Source: Selaginella moellendorffii (lineage: Eukaryota > Streptophyta > Lycopodiopsida > Selaginellales > Selaginellaceae). Taken from it: a stretch of 64,000 nucleotides of DNA. A program made the translations under genes and the position numbers. This document shows, in pieces, positions 9,248 to 21,231 of this stretch. Position 1 is the stretch's first letter; each line of letters starts with the position of its first letter. The stretch lies in contig NW_003314277.1 of assembly GCF_000143415.4 (NCBI RefSeq), forward strand, positions 2,130,043 through 2,194,042, written 5' to 3'. The notes beneath the pieces were generated by a model. It was not told the DNA's origin. It did not search any database and saw only the letters and a list, made by a program, of their open reading frames with translations.

Positions 9248-10378
9248 TCAAAGGAGATGTTCATTTGTAGATCGTCGCTGTTCTTCCAAGGCAAGAACCT
9301 CCAAGTCACGTGCATGAAGCTTGTCCTCATCGCTAAGTTGCATCGCTACTGCGTATTGAAGTGAAAGTGAGAGTGATGGCACTTGGATCTCCATTGGAAG
9401 CACGGCCTCTATCCCATAGACAAGGGAGAATGGGGTCGCAGAGATGGATGTCTTGAAGGACGTTTGAAAGGCCCACAACACTGTAACCAAGTGCTCGTGC
9501 CAATGCCTCGGGTGATCCTCCACAAGCTTTGAGATGACTGTCTTCAATATTTTGTTGCTGGACTCCGCCTGGCCATTACACTCAGGATAATAGCTGCTAC
9601 TCTTCACTTGTTTGACCTACAGCCATTGGTGAAGATGCTGCATCACTTGTCCAAGGAAGCTACTGCCACGATCGGAAATCAAAACGGCAGGAACTCCAAA
9701 TCGACAAATAATGTACTCGTAGACAAAATTTGCTATAGACTGTTGATCTGCTTGTCGTAGAGGGGTGGCCTCAACCCATTTTGTGAAATAGTCCATTGCC
9801 ACGATGATGTATCGCTATCCTTTTGAGCTCGGTGGGTTGATCGGGCCGACATAGTCAAGTCCCCATTGGAAAAAGGGACTCGGAGAAGTGATGAGCTGGA
9901 AAGGAAGACATGGAACATGGCTTTGAGGGTTGAACCATTGGCACTACTCACATGCCTTTGTATAGGCCAAGCTGTCCTGGTGAATCCAAGGCCAAAAGTA
10001 GCCATGGCGCAAAAGGAGTTGTGCTGTGACTTGTCCCGAGAAATGTCCCGTACAAGAGTGGAAAGCACAAAGGAGCTTAGGGACCTCATGTTCACCCACA
10101 CACCACAACAAAACTTCTTGAGAAGTTCTCCTATAAAGGTGTCTGTCAAGAAGGCAAAACCCATGTGCTCGGATCTCCAATGCCTTTTGTTGTACTGGTG
10201 AGGAATCTACTAGGAACTGACTTGAATCCAAGTACACTGCAATGTCTTGTAATGCTGCTAGGACCACAAAGGAAGTAGCTTCAGCAACCAGAAACTCGCT
10301 CAGATCCATCACACGCTTCCGCCATAGTGAAAAGTTGGCTGGAACTTTTGGATGGTCACAATCCAAGATAAAGTACAA
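9248..10378 (-). pseudogene. integrase of the Tat-like element
   Basis: A zinc-finger-like H...H segment (FHSCTGHF) and a C-x2-C partner lie at the upstream end. The catalytic core follows: D in WGLDYVGP, D in LISDRGSSF, E in GQAESSNK, then the usual ATPFSLVYGIEAVLP segment. The frame is constant and interrupted by TAG stops at 9946-9944, about 9814 and 9619-9617, at positions where Gln is expected. No intact integrase can be made. Confidence 0.8.
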
Positions 10379-10409
10379 GGACTGTGACCCGGTCGCTGTA
10401 AAAGAAAGG

Positions 10410-10730
10410 TCAACATATTAAAATAGACATGGAAATGGATATAAGCTCCAACGAGAAAGTGATGAAATCACTCCAAGGTGTAAACAACAACCATTGCTTC
10501 TTTTTTTGCATCCACATACTTCTTCTTAGTCTCCTTGAACGAATGTGAGGTATAGTATGTTGCATGTGGGGGCTTGCTAGGCTGTGAACATTAGCAAAGG
10601 CATACTCCAAAAGCCTTTGTACCCGTTGTGATGTAAATGTCAAAAGGAAGTTGTCGTTCTGGTGGTTGGAGTACCGGGGCCATGCAGAGTGACTGCTTCA
10701 GTGATTCAAAGGCTTGTTGCTAGGACTCAC
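10410..10730 (-). pseudogene. eroded gypsy-type RNase H of the Tat-like element
   Basis: After RT, the segment QQAFESLKQSL followed by FDIYITTGTKAFGV aligns by eye with the connection/RNase H start of gypsy elements, but the catalytic Asp (usually TDAS) is replaced by Thr. KKEAMVVVYTLE matches the following conserved helix. Loss of catalytic residues in this domain is known in dual-RNase-H Tat elements. Stops and a frame change are present. Confidence 0.55.
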
Positions 10731-10929
10731 CCCAGAAAAATGGAACGTTGTGTTGTAGCAGAGCTATCAGGGGCCGTGAACGTGCAGCATAGTTGTGGAG
10801 GAAACAGCAAAAGAAACCCGTTTGCCTGAGGAAGCTGCAAAGTTGCTTCACGTTGGTTGGTGCCAGAATTTCCTAAGCCTTGGCTACCTGGGGCTTGATC
10901 CCATCCTGTGTTGTCAGCAGTGAGTGAAG

Positions 10930-11440
10930 ATCTACTCCAAGTGCATAAGGTGGTCCTCAAAGGAGTCAGAGGTCATGCACAAATCATCCATATACACCCT
11001 CAAGGCACCCCCAATCAAGTCGTGAAAGGCATGGGTCATAAAGTGCTGAAAAGTAACTCCAGCATTACACAAGCCAAACAGGAGGACATTGAAAGTGAAG
11101 ACGCCCCAAGATGTTCGGAAGGCTGTAAGATCTTAATGATCAGGATGAATGAAGATCTGGTTGTACCCTGAAAAGCCATCCATGAGAGAGTAGTAACGGT
11201 GCCCAGCCATCTCATCCACAATCGCATCGATAAATGGAGTCGGAAAGTGATCTTTCGTAGTTGCCTTATTCAAGTCTCAAAAGTCAATGCAGAGGTGGAG
11301 TTTTCCATTTGCCTTGTGTGCAAGGATGAGATTGGCCACCCACTCTGAGCTCTCCAAAGGGTAAATAAAGCCGGCTGCCAGAAGTCACTCGATCTCCAAC
11401 TTCATCTCTGAGTGAGTTGCCGGGCTAAAACACCGCATCT
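10930..11440 (-). pseudogene. reverse transcriptase of the Tat-like element
   Basis: Conceptual translation gives VANLILAHKANGK, LHLCIDF, DEMAGHRYYSLMDGFSGYNQI, FGLCNAGVTFQ and the catalytic VYMDDLCM (YMDD at about 10994-10983). The TGA and TAA stops stand where Arg or Gln is conserved (ERLL, DFRDL, HQDLT), as if CGA and CAA had changed to TGA and TAA. It is in a different frame from the domains before it. Confidence 0.8.
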
Positions 11441-11699
11441 TTTGACGAACTGGTTTGGCTGACTTTGAAAGCATAATACTGTGCATGATTGTGTCCATGG
11501 GAACTCCTAGAAGCTAGCTGTAGTCCCAAGCAAACACGTCCTTGAAACAGTGGAGTAGATCCAAGAGCTTTGCTGCGTTTGTTGAAGCAAGTGATGTGGC
11601 TTGTCATCACCTAGGAAAACAACATGAACCCTAGAGTGTAGAGAAACCTTGGGCTTAGGGGGCTCATCTATCTTATATTCCTCCCTAACCTTGGAAACC

Positions 11700-12196
11700 A
11701 AAGATCAGGGAGTGCCTTTTGCCCCTTGCATCATGGTGATTGCTTGATGTGATAGCTTGTTTGCCCAAAAGTTTTCTTCATGAGGGACACTTTGAAAAGT
11801 CACCTGAGAGAACTCATTCTTTAGGTTGATTGCCCGCTGGTATAGCTCTTTCAGGTTCTCTTTGCGGACTTAGTATTCTCTAGTAAGTTGACGTATGATG
11901 AGTTGCGCATCTCCAATGAAAGTGACTCGCCTAAACTTGAGATCTATGGCCAACTTCATGGCATTGATAGCTGCCAAGTACTCTGCTTCATTAGCTGATG
12001 TTGCTAGCAAAGTGATAGAAAGGTCGGCTACTTTGTTCTCCGCAGAATCAATCATCCAAACTCCAATGCCGGCAACCTGGTTTTTGAGGCAGAAAGCACT
12101 ATCAAAATAAGCTATGATCATAGGAGTGTCCTCTTTTTCAAATAAATATGCTAGGGACACCACATCCAGCAAGACCGTCTCTGGCAAGTCAGGCAA
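11700..12196 (-). pseudogene. plant/archaeal-type RNase H located before RT
   Basis: IIAYFDSAF, GIGVWMID, NEAEYLAAI and FIGDAQLIIRQL reproduce the D-E-D core of the type I RNase H found in Tat-lineage elements. The last motif, ENFWANKL, has Asn where Asp is usual. A TAA at 11872-11870 and a TGA near 11702 interrupt it. It lies between protease and RT in the same frame as gag, whereas the canonical Tat order is RT, gypsy RNase H, extra RNase H, integrase. Confidence 0.75.
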
Positions 12197-12226
12197 GAAC
12201 GTTGTTGTTGGATCCGGAGTCTTTGT

Positions 12227-12967
12227 CTATTGTTCTCTTTGCTTTTGATGCTCTGAGTGCTCAATATCCAATGCAAGGACTGTAGCCAAGTACTTTGCAA
12301 GTGAAGGAAGATCCTCTATCGAAGTCAAGTCCAAGTCCGGTGCTAAAGTTTCAATGTAATACACTTGGATCTGTATCGGGAGCTCCATGGTAGGAAATTT
12401 TGAACTCAAAGAGCTATAACTCACATGTAGCACGTCCAATTGGCTTGATTCTTTCTGCCAGTTGTGTGTTTAAATGTCATCTTCCGTCTCCAAGAAACAG
12501 CATGACAACATATGCTTAGAGTCATCAGCTACTGCGATTTAAGTAGGAAGATGCTGGCTGTGTGACACCTTAGATAGTTGCTGAGGAGAATTGAGTTCAG
12601 CTGTGTCCTGTGAAAGATGGGCCTGGTCTGGAGTGACTGTGTCATCAAGCTCCATAAGAAAGAGTTGGTCCCATGCAAGAAACAAATCAAGAAGCCCTTC
12701 CTCTATCAAGAAACACTCCGAAATGCTAGATATGGGAGTCCGTACCCTATAAGCCCCGCCATCAAATAAAGAGGGCGTGGTGAGAGGCTCGACCTTACTC
12801 TCAAATAAAGAGAGTGAAGCTGAGAGATGTCTCGAGCTATCTGACTCACCTCCAACCATGTCAATCGCATTGCATGAGAAAACATCCGTCATATAGATGG
12901 TTGACTCCACCGCCAATTCAGGAAAAACCTTTGTGAGCTTAGGAGGGAAGTGTGGTGTGGAGGCCAT
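12227..12967 (-). pseudogene. linker region between protease and RNase H of the Tat-like element
   Basis: Same frame as gag. Acidic and Ser/Thr-rich with no recognised domain. Stops at 12541-12539 (TAA), about 12467 (TAA) and 12229-12227 (TAG). Probably a polyprotein spacer. Confidence 0.5.
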
Positions 12968-12973
12968 CTTAGC

Positions 12974-13451
12974 CTAAGCCTGCTGGGCTTGCTGAGAAAG
13001 AGCTCTGCTGTGGTTGTTGAGAAAGGTGGCGCTATAGGTTCCATCGCTAATTTCCATCTTGCCTTGTGTGCTGTCAATGGTGAAATGGGCTGTGACTTGC
13101 CATGAGCGGCTGAGGATGATAGAGTCCTTCAAAGAGGATGTTCCAAGATGTTGGTAGTCAACCATGAGGAAATCCACCTTAGAAATAACACCCTACATTG
13201 AGACCTTGACACCGCAGCAAATGCCCACTAGAGGAATAGTGTGGTTGGCAAAGGTCTTGAGCACGATGGAGGAGCTCTCAGTGATCTGTAGCTGTGTTGA
13301 AAGGGCAGCTTCGAGAGAGATAATGTTGCTTCCAGAACCAGAGTCAACCAAAGCATCCACCCTACAAGAGGAAGTACCAATCTATGCCGGGACGAAAAAT
13401 GGACCAGGATCTCCACCATATCTTGTCATGTCGACAATGTGCACATCTTGA
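12974..13451 (-). pseudogene. aspartic protease of the Tat-like element
   Basis: The frame contains DALVDSGSGSNIIS (active-site DSG), then FANHTIPLVG and ISKVDFLMVDYQHLGTSSL with DSIILSRSW, the counterpart of the usual D-I-L-L-G strand. TAG stops near 13190 and 13388 break it. A second-frame ORF here (13228-13419) is a shadow. Confidence 0.7.
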
Positions 13452-13573
13452 GGAGTCCTCTTGAGAGTGCTCTCTAGTGTTCCTGACCGTGCAAACTCCT
13501 CTAAACACTGGCCGAATCTCGGGACAAGACACAACATGTCTCGGAGTGAAAAGGTGATGGGAGTGTCAACCAG

Positions 13574-14664
13574 CTATTGAAGAACTGGCTCCAGAACAGG
13601 AATAGATATTGGTGAGATCTCAGGAGGGGAAGAGAGTAGTGACTTGAAGGGGAGCTTACAAGCCACCCTCTGTGTCACTGGATTTGGTGCTGATAGAGAT
13701 TCACTCTCAACTGACGTCGGGGGATCGATGCCGGGCTGAGCGGCTGCCTTCTTCTTCGCTTGGGCTTGAGTGGCTGCAGTTTGCTGCTGTTGCCTATAGA
13801 GTTCCTCGGCTACCAAAATCGTGTTGACCGATGAGGCTGGTGCCTTGCCTTTGCTTGACGAAGGGGTTGCCTTAATTGCTTGTCACTCCAACTGCTCCTG
13901 ATATGTCTTTGGACCCCGAGACAATGTGGAGTTATCAGCGAAGGGATGTTGTTGGACACGTTGAGAAGGTGGAGGCCGAAGCTCTGGGTGAAGCTTGAAG
14001 CAACACTGTGTGTTATATGTGTTCGTCTCACAGTGAGTGCACCAACGGGACTTAAATCTGCGTTCCCAAGCTGTAGTGGCCTCTTTCCTGGACTCCATCA
14101 GCTCCTAGAGCAGTTTGTCATGGTGTGACTGTTGCTGAAGAATGATCTCCTTCAACAGCCGCATCTCGTTGGCAAAGTTCTCAATAGCTGGAGGTCTATG
14201 CTCAATAACAATAGGCTTTGTTGTGGATGGGCGAACAACTGCACAAGGTGACTCTAATGGGGTGATGGCTTGGTCAAAATCAACTCTAGCAATCCCTAGG
14301 TCAACAAGAAGTTCTCTTTCCAACTTCGTGGCAAATGAAAATGCTTCATGGCAAGACCTGAATGTCTTCTTAAGAAGTTTTCGCTGCAAGTTCCCATATA
14401 GACCCGCTATGAATGCTGTGATCCCCTGTTTCTCATCTTGGACCACTCTACAATCCCAACACTGCTTCCAATATGCTCGAAACTGGGTGATGTAGTCAGC
14501 AACAGACTCGTGAGCACCCTGCCGGAACGAAAAGAGGTCGACAAGTAGCTGATTTTTGGGTTTTTCTTCAACAAAATGTTCCCTGAAAGAAGCAAGTAGC
14601 ACATATGATCATCGTCAATGATCATGTTTGTGGTGCAGTAATAATCAAAGCGACTGATATGCAA
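13574..14664 (-). pseudogene. gag of the Tat-like element
   Basis: The segment with FREHFVEEKPKNQL, LFSFRQGAHESVADYITQFR and FSFATKLERELL is a recognisable retrotransposon gag domain. The C-terminal part has RCTHCETNTYN-type Cys/His residues (13.9-14.1 kb) and a Gln/Ala-rich tail. One frame throughout, with TAG at 14107-14105 and 13576-13574 and TGA at 13885-13883; each fits an ancestral CAG or CGA. Confidence 0.75.
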
Positions 14665-15129
14665 TGTTGGAGAGACTGTTCTAACACCTAAGGTTGGCAG
14701 ATCACTCCCCTTCTACAGAACATGGAGCTGAGGTCAAGCTAAAGGTGGCTGCACCATAGCTCATAGATCTAAGTCACTAGAATCTACAGAGGATGAAGAG
14801 GACTTGGCCCGAGAAGGTGCAGTGTCGTACCTAAGTTGCCTTTGGATGTTAGAAGTTTACTCCGTACCTTAGGGCTTTGAGGTATGGTAAAAGGGTGCCA
14901 ATTTGTCGCACGCCTGGTTTGTACCGGCATCAAATACCCTGAACATTGCAAATGCCCGGTCAAGGCAACTGGGCTGTCATGAGCAAGAAGATTGTAGACT
15001 TGTGCTCAAGCTGCTCAAATTTGCCCAAAATGCCTATGACAAAGAGTAATAAGGGTGAAAATGGAAGGAGACGTAAGCATCAAGCGCACATAACCATTGA
15101 CTTGTAGAGTAAGTGCTAACCTCTCGAAG

Positions 15130-15310
15130 TAGCCGGTAACCAGTAACCAGTAACTAGTAACTAGTAACTAGGAACCTATAACCTATAATCAGTAACCCCT
15201 TACTCTTACTCCTACTCCTGCACCTACCCAACACCAACTCTTACCCCTACGCCTGCTCCTACCCCCACACTAATTTCTGTTCTTGCTCCTGTTCCTGTTC
15301 CTACGCTTAC
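15130..15310. repeat. degenerate microsatellite arrays (AACCAGTA)n and (CTCCTA)n
   Basis: About 15133-15195 repeats an 8-mer of the AACCAGTA/AACTAGTA type. 15200-15310 is a run of hexamers such as CTCCTA and CTTACT. The same pair of arrays occurs at about 2598-2690, suggesting a shared repeat element. Confidence 0.7.
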
Positions 15311-15641
15311 TCCTGTTCCTTGAAGATTGCTTCATTCCCAAGGAACTCCCAACAAAGTTGGGCCCAAAAAAGAAAAATGAGTCCTTTAGTCTCGATCCTT
15401 CCCCATTTTGACTGTTGGTGGGCTTGTTGGAAAGGGCTCAGCCCCATCTGTTGCAGGGGTAAAGGTACCTATACCGGGCTGTTAGGCCACAGTGTTTCGC
15501 CCCGACGTCCTGAAGCAAGTGTTGCACCCAAGGCTTAGGATTTAAAGGGTCCCATGATCAAGTCTTGTTGTACCAAGGGTTAGGAATCTGGAGGCTTGGT
15601 GTGCTTGGCTGTTTGTGCTTGCGGGGAGTGTAGCCGAAGCT

Positions 15642-16697
15642 GGGGGGGGGGGAGCTGTAGGGGTTCCAAAAGTATAGTAGGGAGAGTGTGGGGGTTGGAC
15701 CCTAGTGGAGCTAATTTGGCCAGAAAAGGCTAATTTGGCCCAAGAAAGTTGTATCCAGGTGTTAGGTGATGGGATAACCACTGGGAAGTCCAAGGCTAGA
15801 GTGAATACGGACTGAAAAGCGGGGTAGCTTGGTGAAGTGTTCAAGAGTCGACTCTAATTCCCGCAGGAGATTGAATGGTCGATACTCCCAGTCCAAACGT
15901 GAGTGGCACTACCTACTTGGATATTTGGCGTGGCTCAACAGAACCTCACTCTAAGCCCATGGTTAGAGCACCCAAAAGCGGGAGGTGGGGAGAGTACCCA
16001 TGAGGCTCGCGGCTCAACAGAACCTCACTCTAAGCCCATGGTTAGAGCACCCAAAAGCGGGAGGTGGGGAGAGTACCCATGAGGCTCGCATAGGGCCACA
16101 GTGTTCCGAAATGTTGTCACAAAGTCCCAGACTATGGAAAGATAGAGGAGTAGTCCTCTGGTGTAGTGACCAAAGATACGGTCATATGGTAAGAGAGTCC
16201 CAGAGGACCGTAGGACTTAGTGGTCGAGCCTATGGGCCTTAATCCAGTGGCAGTGTTGGTGAACATGGCCATGGATACAAAGGGACTTCGTGGGGACTGG
16301 AACAGGGATATTGGGGAAAGCTATTCCCCATATCTGTAGGCATTCTAAGGATGCTAAAGAGTGGATCTAGGATGATCACTCTTAGACGGAAGGCCTAGTC
16401 TTTAATAGATGTGACTGTGATATAGATGGTGTAGACCACCGGCATAACCAAGGTGAAGGGGCATAGCCTTAGCATAACAGGCTGATATGTTAGTGGTACC
16501 TTGGGGTGTCAACTATGGGATTGGATATGTAGAGCACTTGGACTAAGTACAAAGGTTGAGTGGCATGGATGCCATTATCAGGGATAGCAAGCCTCAAGTT
16601 TGGAATAGGATTTATGGAAGTTGTGAGTGAGACTCGTTCAAGTGATTGGAGGTGTGGTTAAGTGACTAAAGTAGAATGGAAAATTTAGTCGCTTATA
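15642..16697 (+). repeat. family-1 LTR copy, reverse to the others, truncated
   Basis: Reverse complement of the TGTAAGTGAC-type LTR found at 19710-21231 and 30336-31923: it ends GTCGCTTATA (16697) where the family start is TGTAAGTGAC. It begins at an 11-base G run (15642-15652) just before TTCCAAAAGTATAGTAGG, so the part with the TCCATCTC array is missing. It contains a 79-bp tandem duplication. Confidence 0.75.
15932..16089. repeat. exact 79-bp tandem duplication
   Basis: 15932-16010 and 16011-16089 are identical by eye, each starting GGCTCAACAGAACC. The unit occurs once in the other LTR copies, so this is a recent local event or an assembly artefact. Confidence 0.88.
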
Positions 16698-16800
16698 CCT
16701 TGAGCAATAGATACAATCTTTCTTGCTTATAGTAAATAAGTTCGTCTTGAATAAAAAAGTGAACATTTGCATTGGCAAAATTTTTAACTTTGTAGTGCAC

Positions 16801-17465
16801 ATTATTTCTCTCCCCTTAAGCCAATTGGAAAAAGAGTAATTGCTTGATGAGAGAGCCTTTAGTGGCTATTTTATCCTCATTTATCCCTCAAAGTTCCAAG
16901 GATCTATAGTGATAGTATATCCAAATTTCATCCCATGATCATATGCATTACACTCACCTTTGCTTCATAAATGTTAATGTCCTCATTGACTATTGACTAA
17001 CAACCTTTATTGAGCCAAGGGGAACCAACATTTTCATTTTCGCACTAAATCTACCAATCTTTCTATTGTGTAGACTAATTATTCCATGTAAGGCAACTAA
17101 TCATCCACCTATACTGCAGTCCCATGGTGGATACCTTCATCTATGGATACTCCACACAAAAGGAAGGACGTACATATGGATGCCCAATGCATACAATTTC
17201 AAATTTAGGGGTAGGAATATACTTTACTCAAGGGTATATTACATTTTTAAATAACCACTAATCAATAGGAATCGAATCTATCCCATTTGCTTCGATACTA
17301 TATATAGTACACCTTATCTCTTTCCCCTTAAGCCAACTAGAAAAGGGGTAATTACTTGATGAGAGAGCTCTCAATGGCTATTTTATCTCCATTTATTCCT
17401 CAAGGTTCCAAGTATCCACAATGATAGTATATCCAAATTTCATCCCATGATCACATACATTATAA
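16801..17465. repeat. about 155-bp direct duplication, 512 bp apart
   Basis: 16801-16957 and 17313-17465 are clearly homologous (CTCTTTCCCCTTAAGCCAACT to CATCCCATGATCACATAC). The second copy is part of the gypsy pol fragment; the first is a diverged partial copy outside it. Confidence 0.65.
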
Positions 17466-19709
17466 GCTTTTACCGCTTCACTACCAAGGTTTTGCTTTGA
17501 CAACTCCACATAGTGTAAGATTACCTTTGCCAACAAATCACTTTTATAAGAAGCCTGAACATCCTCCAACCACTCCAAACCAACTGCCGATATTGCCCGG
17601 AACTGAGCTTGATGACTCAATGCATCTAAAACAACATTGTCTTTACTAGATCTATATACTATTTCAAGATTGAATTTAGCGAGCTTCTTTTGCCAATGAG
17701 CTTGCTTCAACATAAGCTTTGGCTGCGTTGTAAAATAGCTTAGTGTGTTATTATTTGTATAAACTTTGTTATGTCCATCCAAATAGTGTTTCTAATGTTC
17801 TAATACTGATATTATAGCAAATATCTCTTTCTTATGCATAGGCTATCTTCATTGAGTTTCATCCAGTTTTTTAGAGTAAAACACAATAAAACAATTGTGT
17901 CGCCTTAGCGTAATACCAACCGTATTATCACAATCTTGCTGCAACATGGCACCTATAACATAGCTAAATGCATTGCAATGCACTTTAATGGGCTTATCAA
18001 GATCTAGGATCCTAAGAATAGGAACCATAGTGAAGATCTTCTTCAATTGTACAAAAGCAAGCTAACAAGTTAATGTCCAATGAAATAGTATACTACCCTT
18101 CATTAACTTAGTCAATAGAAGAGTAACACTTGCAAAATTATGAATAAACTTGCAATAATATCCCACCAAACCAAGAAAGGAATGAACATTTAATACAATA
18201 GTCAAAACTTTCTAGGACTTCACCACTTTTACCTTCTTTGGATCCACCTTGATTATGCTATTACCAAGTATATGCCTAAGAAAGTTCACATGCAATTGTC
18301 CAAAAGCGCATTAACTTTCCTTAGCATATAGTTTATGTTCACACAACTTCTGAAACACTAACTCCAAGTGTTTCAAACAGTCCTCCAACATTTCACTAAA
18401 GACTAAAACATTATTGATATATAGAACAATAAATGTGTCCAAATAATCTCTGAATATTCTATCCATCATTATACTAAATGTAGCTAGGGTATTATATAAC
18501 TCGAATAACATAATAAAGAACTCATAGGACCTATAATGAGTCTTAAAGGGTATCTTCTCCACATGTTGATCTGCCACCTATATTTAAGAATACCTAGACC
18601 CCAAATCAAGTCACATAAAATATTTAATCTTTAAGAGTTTGTCAAACAAGTTATTAATGCAATGCAAGGATAATTTTTCTTGATTGTAATCTTGTTAAGA
18701 GCCCAATAATCGATACACATCCTCATGGTACCATCCTTTTTTATAACAAAAAAGACCAATATTTTATAAAATGACTTACTTAGACAAATATAACATTTAT
18801 TAAGGAGCTTTATGAGTTGCTTCTTGAGTTTAACCATCTCCTTGATGTTTAAATGCTATGGAGCTGTAAATGGTTTAAAACTTGGAAAAATCTCAATCTA
18901 ATAATCAATCTCACAGCTAGAGGGTAGCCTTGGTGGCAAATCCTTTGAAAAGATATTTTAATTCCTTGCCAAAAATTTTAATATTTCCCTTGTTACAAAA
19001 TCAACCCTATCATCAATTTAAACAAGGTCACCATCACCTTTAGTTTCCATCACTTGAACCCAAAAGGTCCAACATCCCTTTTTAGTTGCTTTTTGAGCAA
19101 CTATCACAATAAAAAATTTAGCATCCTAATCAATATGTCCTTCTGACCTCAATGTTATATGATTTTGTCCAACACCATATATCCTTTAGATATACTTGTT
19201 AAAGAAATCCATACCAAATATCATTTAAAAGTTTGGTATCCTTAACATTACCTTTCTTTCCACTTGGATATCTTTATAGGAACATCATTTACAAAATTTT
19301 TTGCTACTTGTTTACTTTTTGCAAACCAAAAGTGTATGGGTATATCTGCTCAGTTTTCAATTCTAACAACTTAACTAAGTCTTCAGATATTATACTATGC
19401 ATAACTTCTTTGTTAATCATCACTTGGATTCAATGTCTATGGACAAAGCCTCTGAGATATATTAATGGATTAGTGTTTGCATTGACTATGAAAAAAGCTT
19501 GAGGAAAATAACTCACCTCCTCCTCCTCATAATCTGCATTAACCAATTTTTTAATCCCTTTAGCTTTACCACCACTATATTCCTCTATAACATTGACATA
19601 AGATTTTGTCTTATACTTGTTGAGACATTCCAAGGACATATGTCTTGCCTCCCCACAACGGAACCCATTCCATTAAGAGTAGGTTTCGCAAGTTGTTTCT
19701 ATTTGTACC
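17381..19709 (-). pseudogene. defective Ty3/gypsy pol fragment (RT-RNase H)
   Basis: Minus-strand remains from right to left: RT N-terminal part ([20 protein letters not shown], about 18.7 kb), RT palm (18.3-18.6 kb), RNase H (HCNAFSYVIGAMLQQD, about 18.0 kb) and its C-terminal part with IVYRSSKDNVVLDALS (17.6 kb). In the palm, the YxDD motif reads YINN, so both catalytic Asp are lost. Several stops and frame breaks. The part 17570-19099 recurs at 23207-24736 almost unchanged. A family-1 LTR abuts it on the right. Confidence 0.8.
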
Positions 19710-21231
19710 TGTAAACAACTAAATTTTCCATTTTACTTTAGTCACTTAATCATATCTTTGATTACTTGGAAGTGTTTCACTCACAAGCTCTATAAGTTCT
19801 ATTCCTAACTTAGGAGTAGGCTAGTCTTATAAATGGCATCTATGCCACACAACCTTTACACTTGGCCTAAATGGTCCATACGTCCAATCCCACTATAAAC
19901 ACTCAAAGGTATGACTAACATATCAACCCATTATATTAATGCTATATCTATTCACTTTTATCTTATTGGTAGTCCAAGACCACCTATACCACAAACCCAT
20001 CTCACAAAGAGTAAGCCATCTGTCTATGAATGGTCACCCCCTGACCACACTTTAGCACCCTTAGGATGCCTAGAGACATGGGGAACACCCTTCCCCAATA
20101 TCCCTCCATCAATCCCCACCAAGTCCCACTCTATCCATGGTAGTGTTTATTAACACTGCCACTGAGTCAAGGCCTAAAGGCTTGACCACTAAGTCCCATT
20201 GACATCTAGGACTTCCTCACCATATGATCATGCCCTTGGTCTCTACACAAGAAGACTCCTTTCCATAATCTGGAATTTTGGGACAATATTTCGAAACACC
20301 ATAGCCCTACACAAACCCTGTGGGTACTCTCCCAACATTTTACCTTAGGGTGCACTAGCTATATAGCTAGAGTGAGGTTTCAATGAGCCACACTAGGTAT
20401 CCAAGCAGGTAATACCACCTATACTTGGATTGGGAGCATCGACCATTCGATCTCCTGAGGTAGCTAGAGCGACTCTTAAATACTTCACTAAGTGACCCCA
20501 TATGTCTGCCCGTGTTCACCCTAACTTTGTACTCCTCAATGGTTATATCATCACCCACTACATGGGTATAACGATTTTTGGTCACACTAGCCTTTCCTGG
20601 CTAAACTGGTTCCACTGGAATCCTCCCCCTACTATCCTTTTGGAGCTTACCAAACCCTATAGGGTCTAGGAGACGATAGCTTTGGGCTTTCACCCTCAGA
20701 CTGGGAATGGGACTCAGACTCGAACTCAGACTCGGTCTTGATCTCGGTCTCGGTCTTAGCCTTGGTCTCGTCCTTGATCTAGAACCTGGTCTCAATTTCC
20801 ATCTTGGACTCAACCTCGGGCTCTATCTCAGACTCCATGTCGAACTCTAACTCAGACTCTTTCTTAGACTCCATCTCCGGATTCCAACTTGGAATCCATC
20901 TTTGGTCCATCTCAGGTCCATCTTGAACTCCAACTCAGACTCCATCTCTAATCCATCTCGGATCCATCTTGAATTCCATCTTAGGTCCATCTCATACTTG
21001 GTCCCAACACTTCCATGTATCATATGTTGGTCCTCTTATATCCCTTTTTTAAAGGCTCACTTATTGATTGCTTCATGCTTGTTCCTCAAACACTTCATTG
21101 GGAGTTCCACTCCCATTCTTGACTTTTTGAGTTAGAGCTTTTAATCCAAATATGTTATGTTTATTTGGCCAACCACTACCACATGGCACCCTCTTGGCTC
21201 CACTTTGGGGCTTAGGGATTTGTGTCTCACA
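19710..21231 (-). repeat. family-1 LTR
   Basis: On the plus strand it starts TGTAAACAACTAAATTTTCC and ends GTGTCTCACA (TG...CA). About 1.5 kb, homologous over its length to 30336-31923. Contains the degenerate TCCATCTC/TCGGACTC array at 20.7-21.0 kb. Orientation is taken from the 27545 copy, whose left flank is a primer-site remnant. It could be the 3' LTR partner of the copy at 27545. No convincing target duplication. Confidence 0.7.
20700..21000. repeat. degenerate tandem array in a family-1 LTR
   Basis: Repeated GGTCCATCTC and GACTCCATCTC-type units, homologous to 31440-31690. Confidence 0.75.

Larger units (their letters stand above)
9070..14900 (-). mobile_element. degenerate Tat-like Ty3/gypsy element with two RNase H domains
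   Basis: Minus-strand remains in the order gag (about 14.66-14.1 kb), protease (13.4-13.0), extra plant/archaeal-type RNase H (12.2-11.7), RT with YMDD (11.4-10.9), eroded gypsy RNase H (10.7-10.4), integrase (10.4-9.25). gag to the first RNase H runs in one frame for about 3.1 kb broken only by stops; RT is shifted; integrase is again in one frame with stops. No chromodomain was seen. Dual RNase H is typical of the Tat lineage, but there the extra domain normally follows RT-RNase H. A possible 5' LTR start is TGTCGC at 14904, but I could not match it to a second LTR. Confidence 0.75.

Noticed and set aside
14891-14904. Primer site (TGGCACCC) and LTR start of the Tat-like element
   Set aside because: TG start and candidate site are present but no matching second LTR was found, so the boundary is not claimed as a feature.
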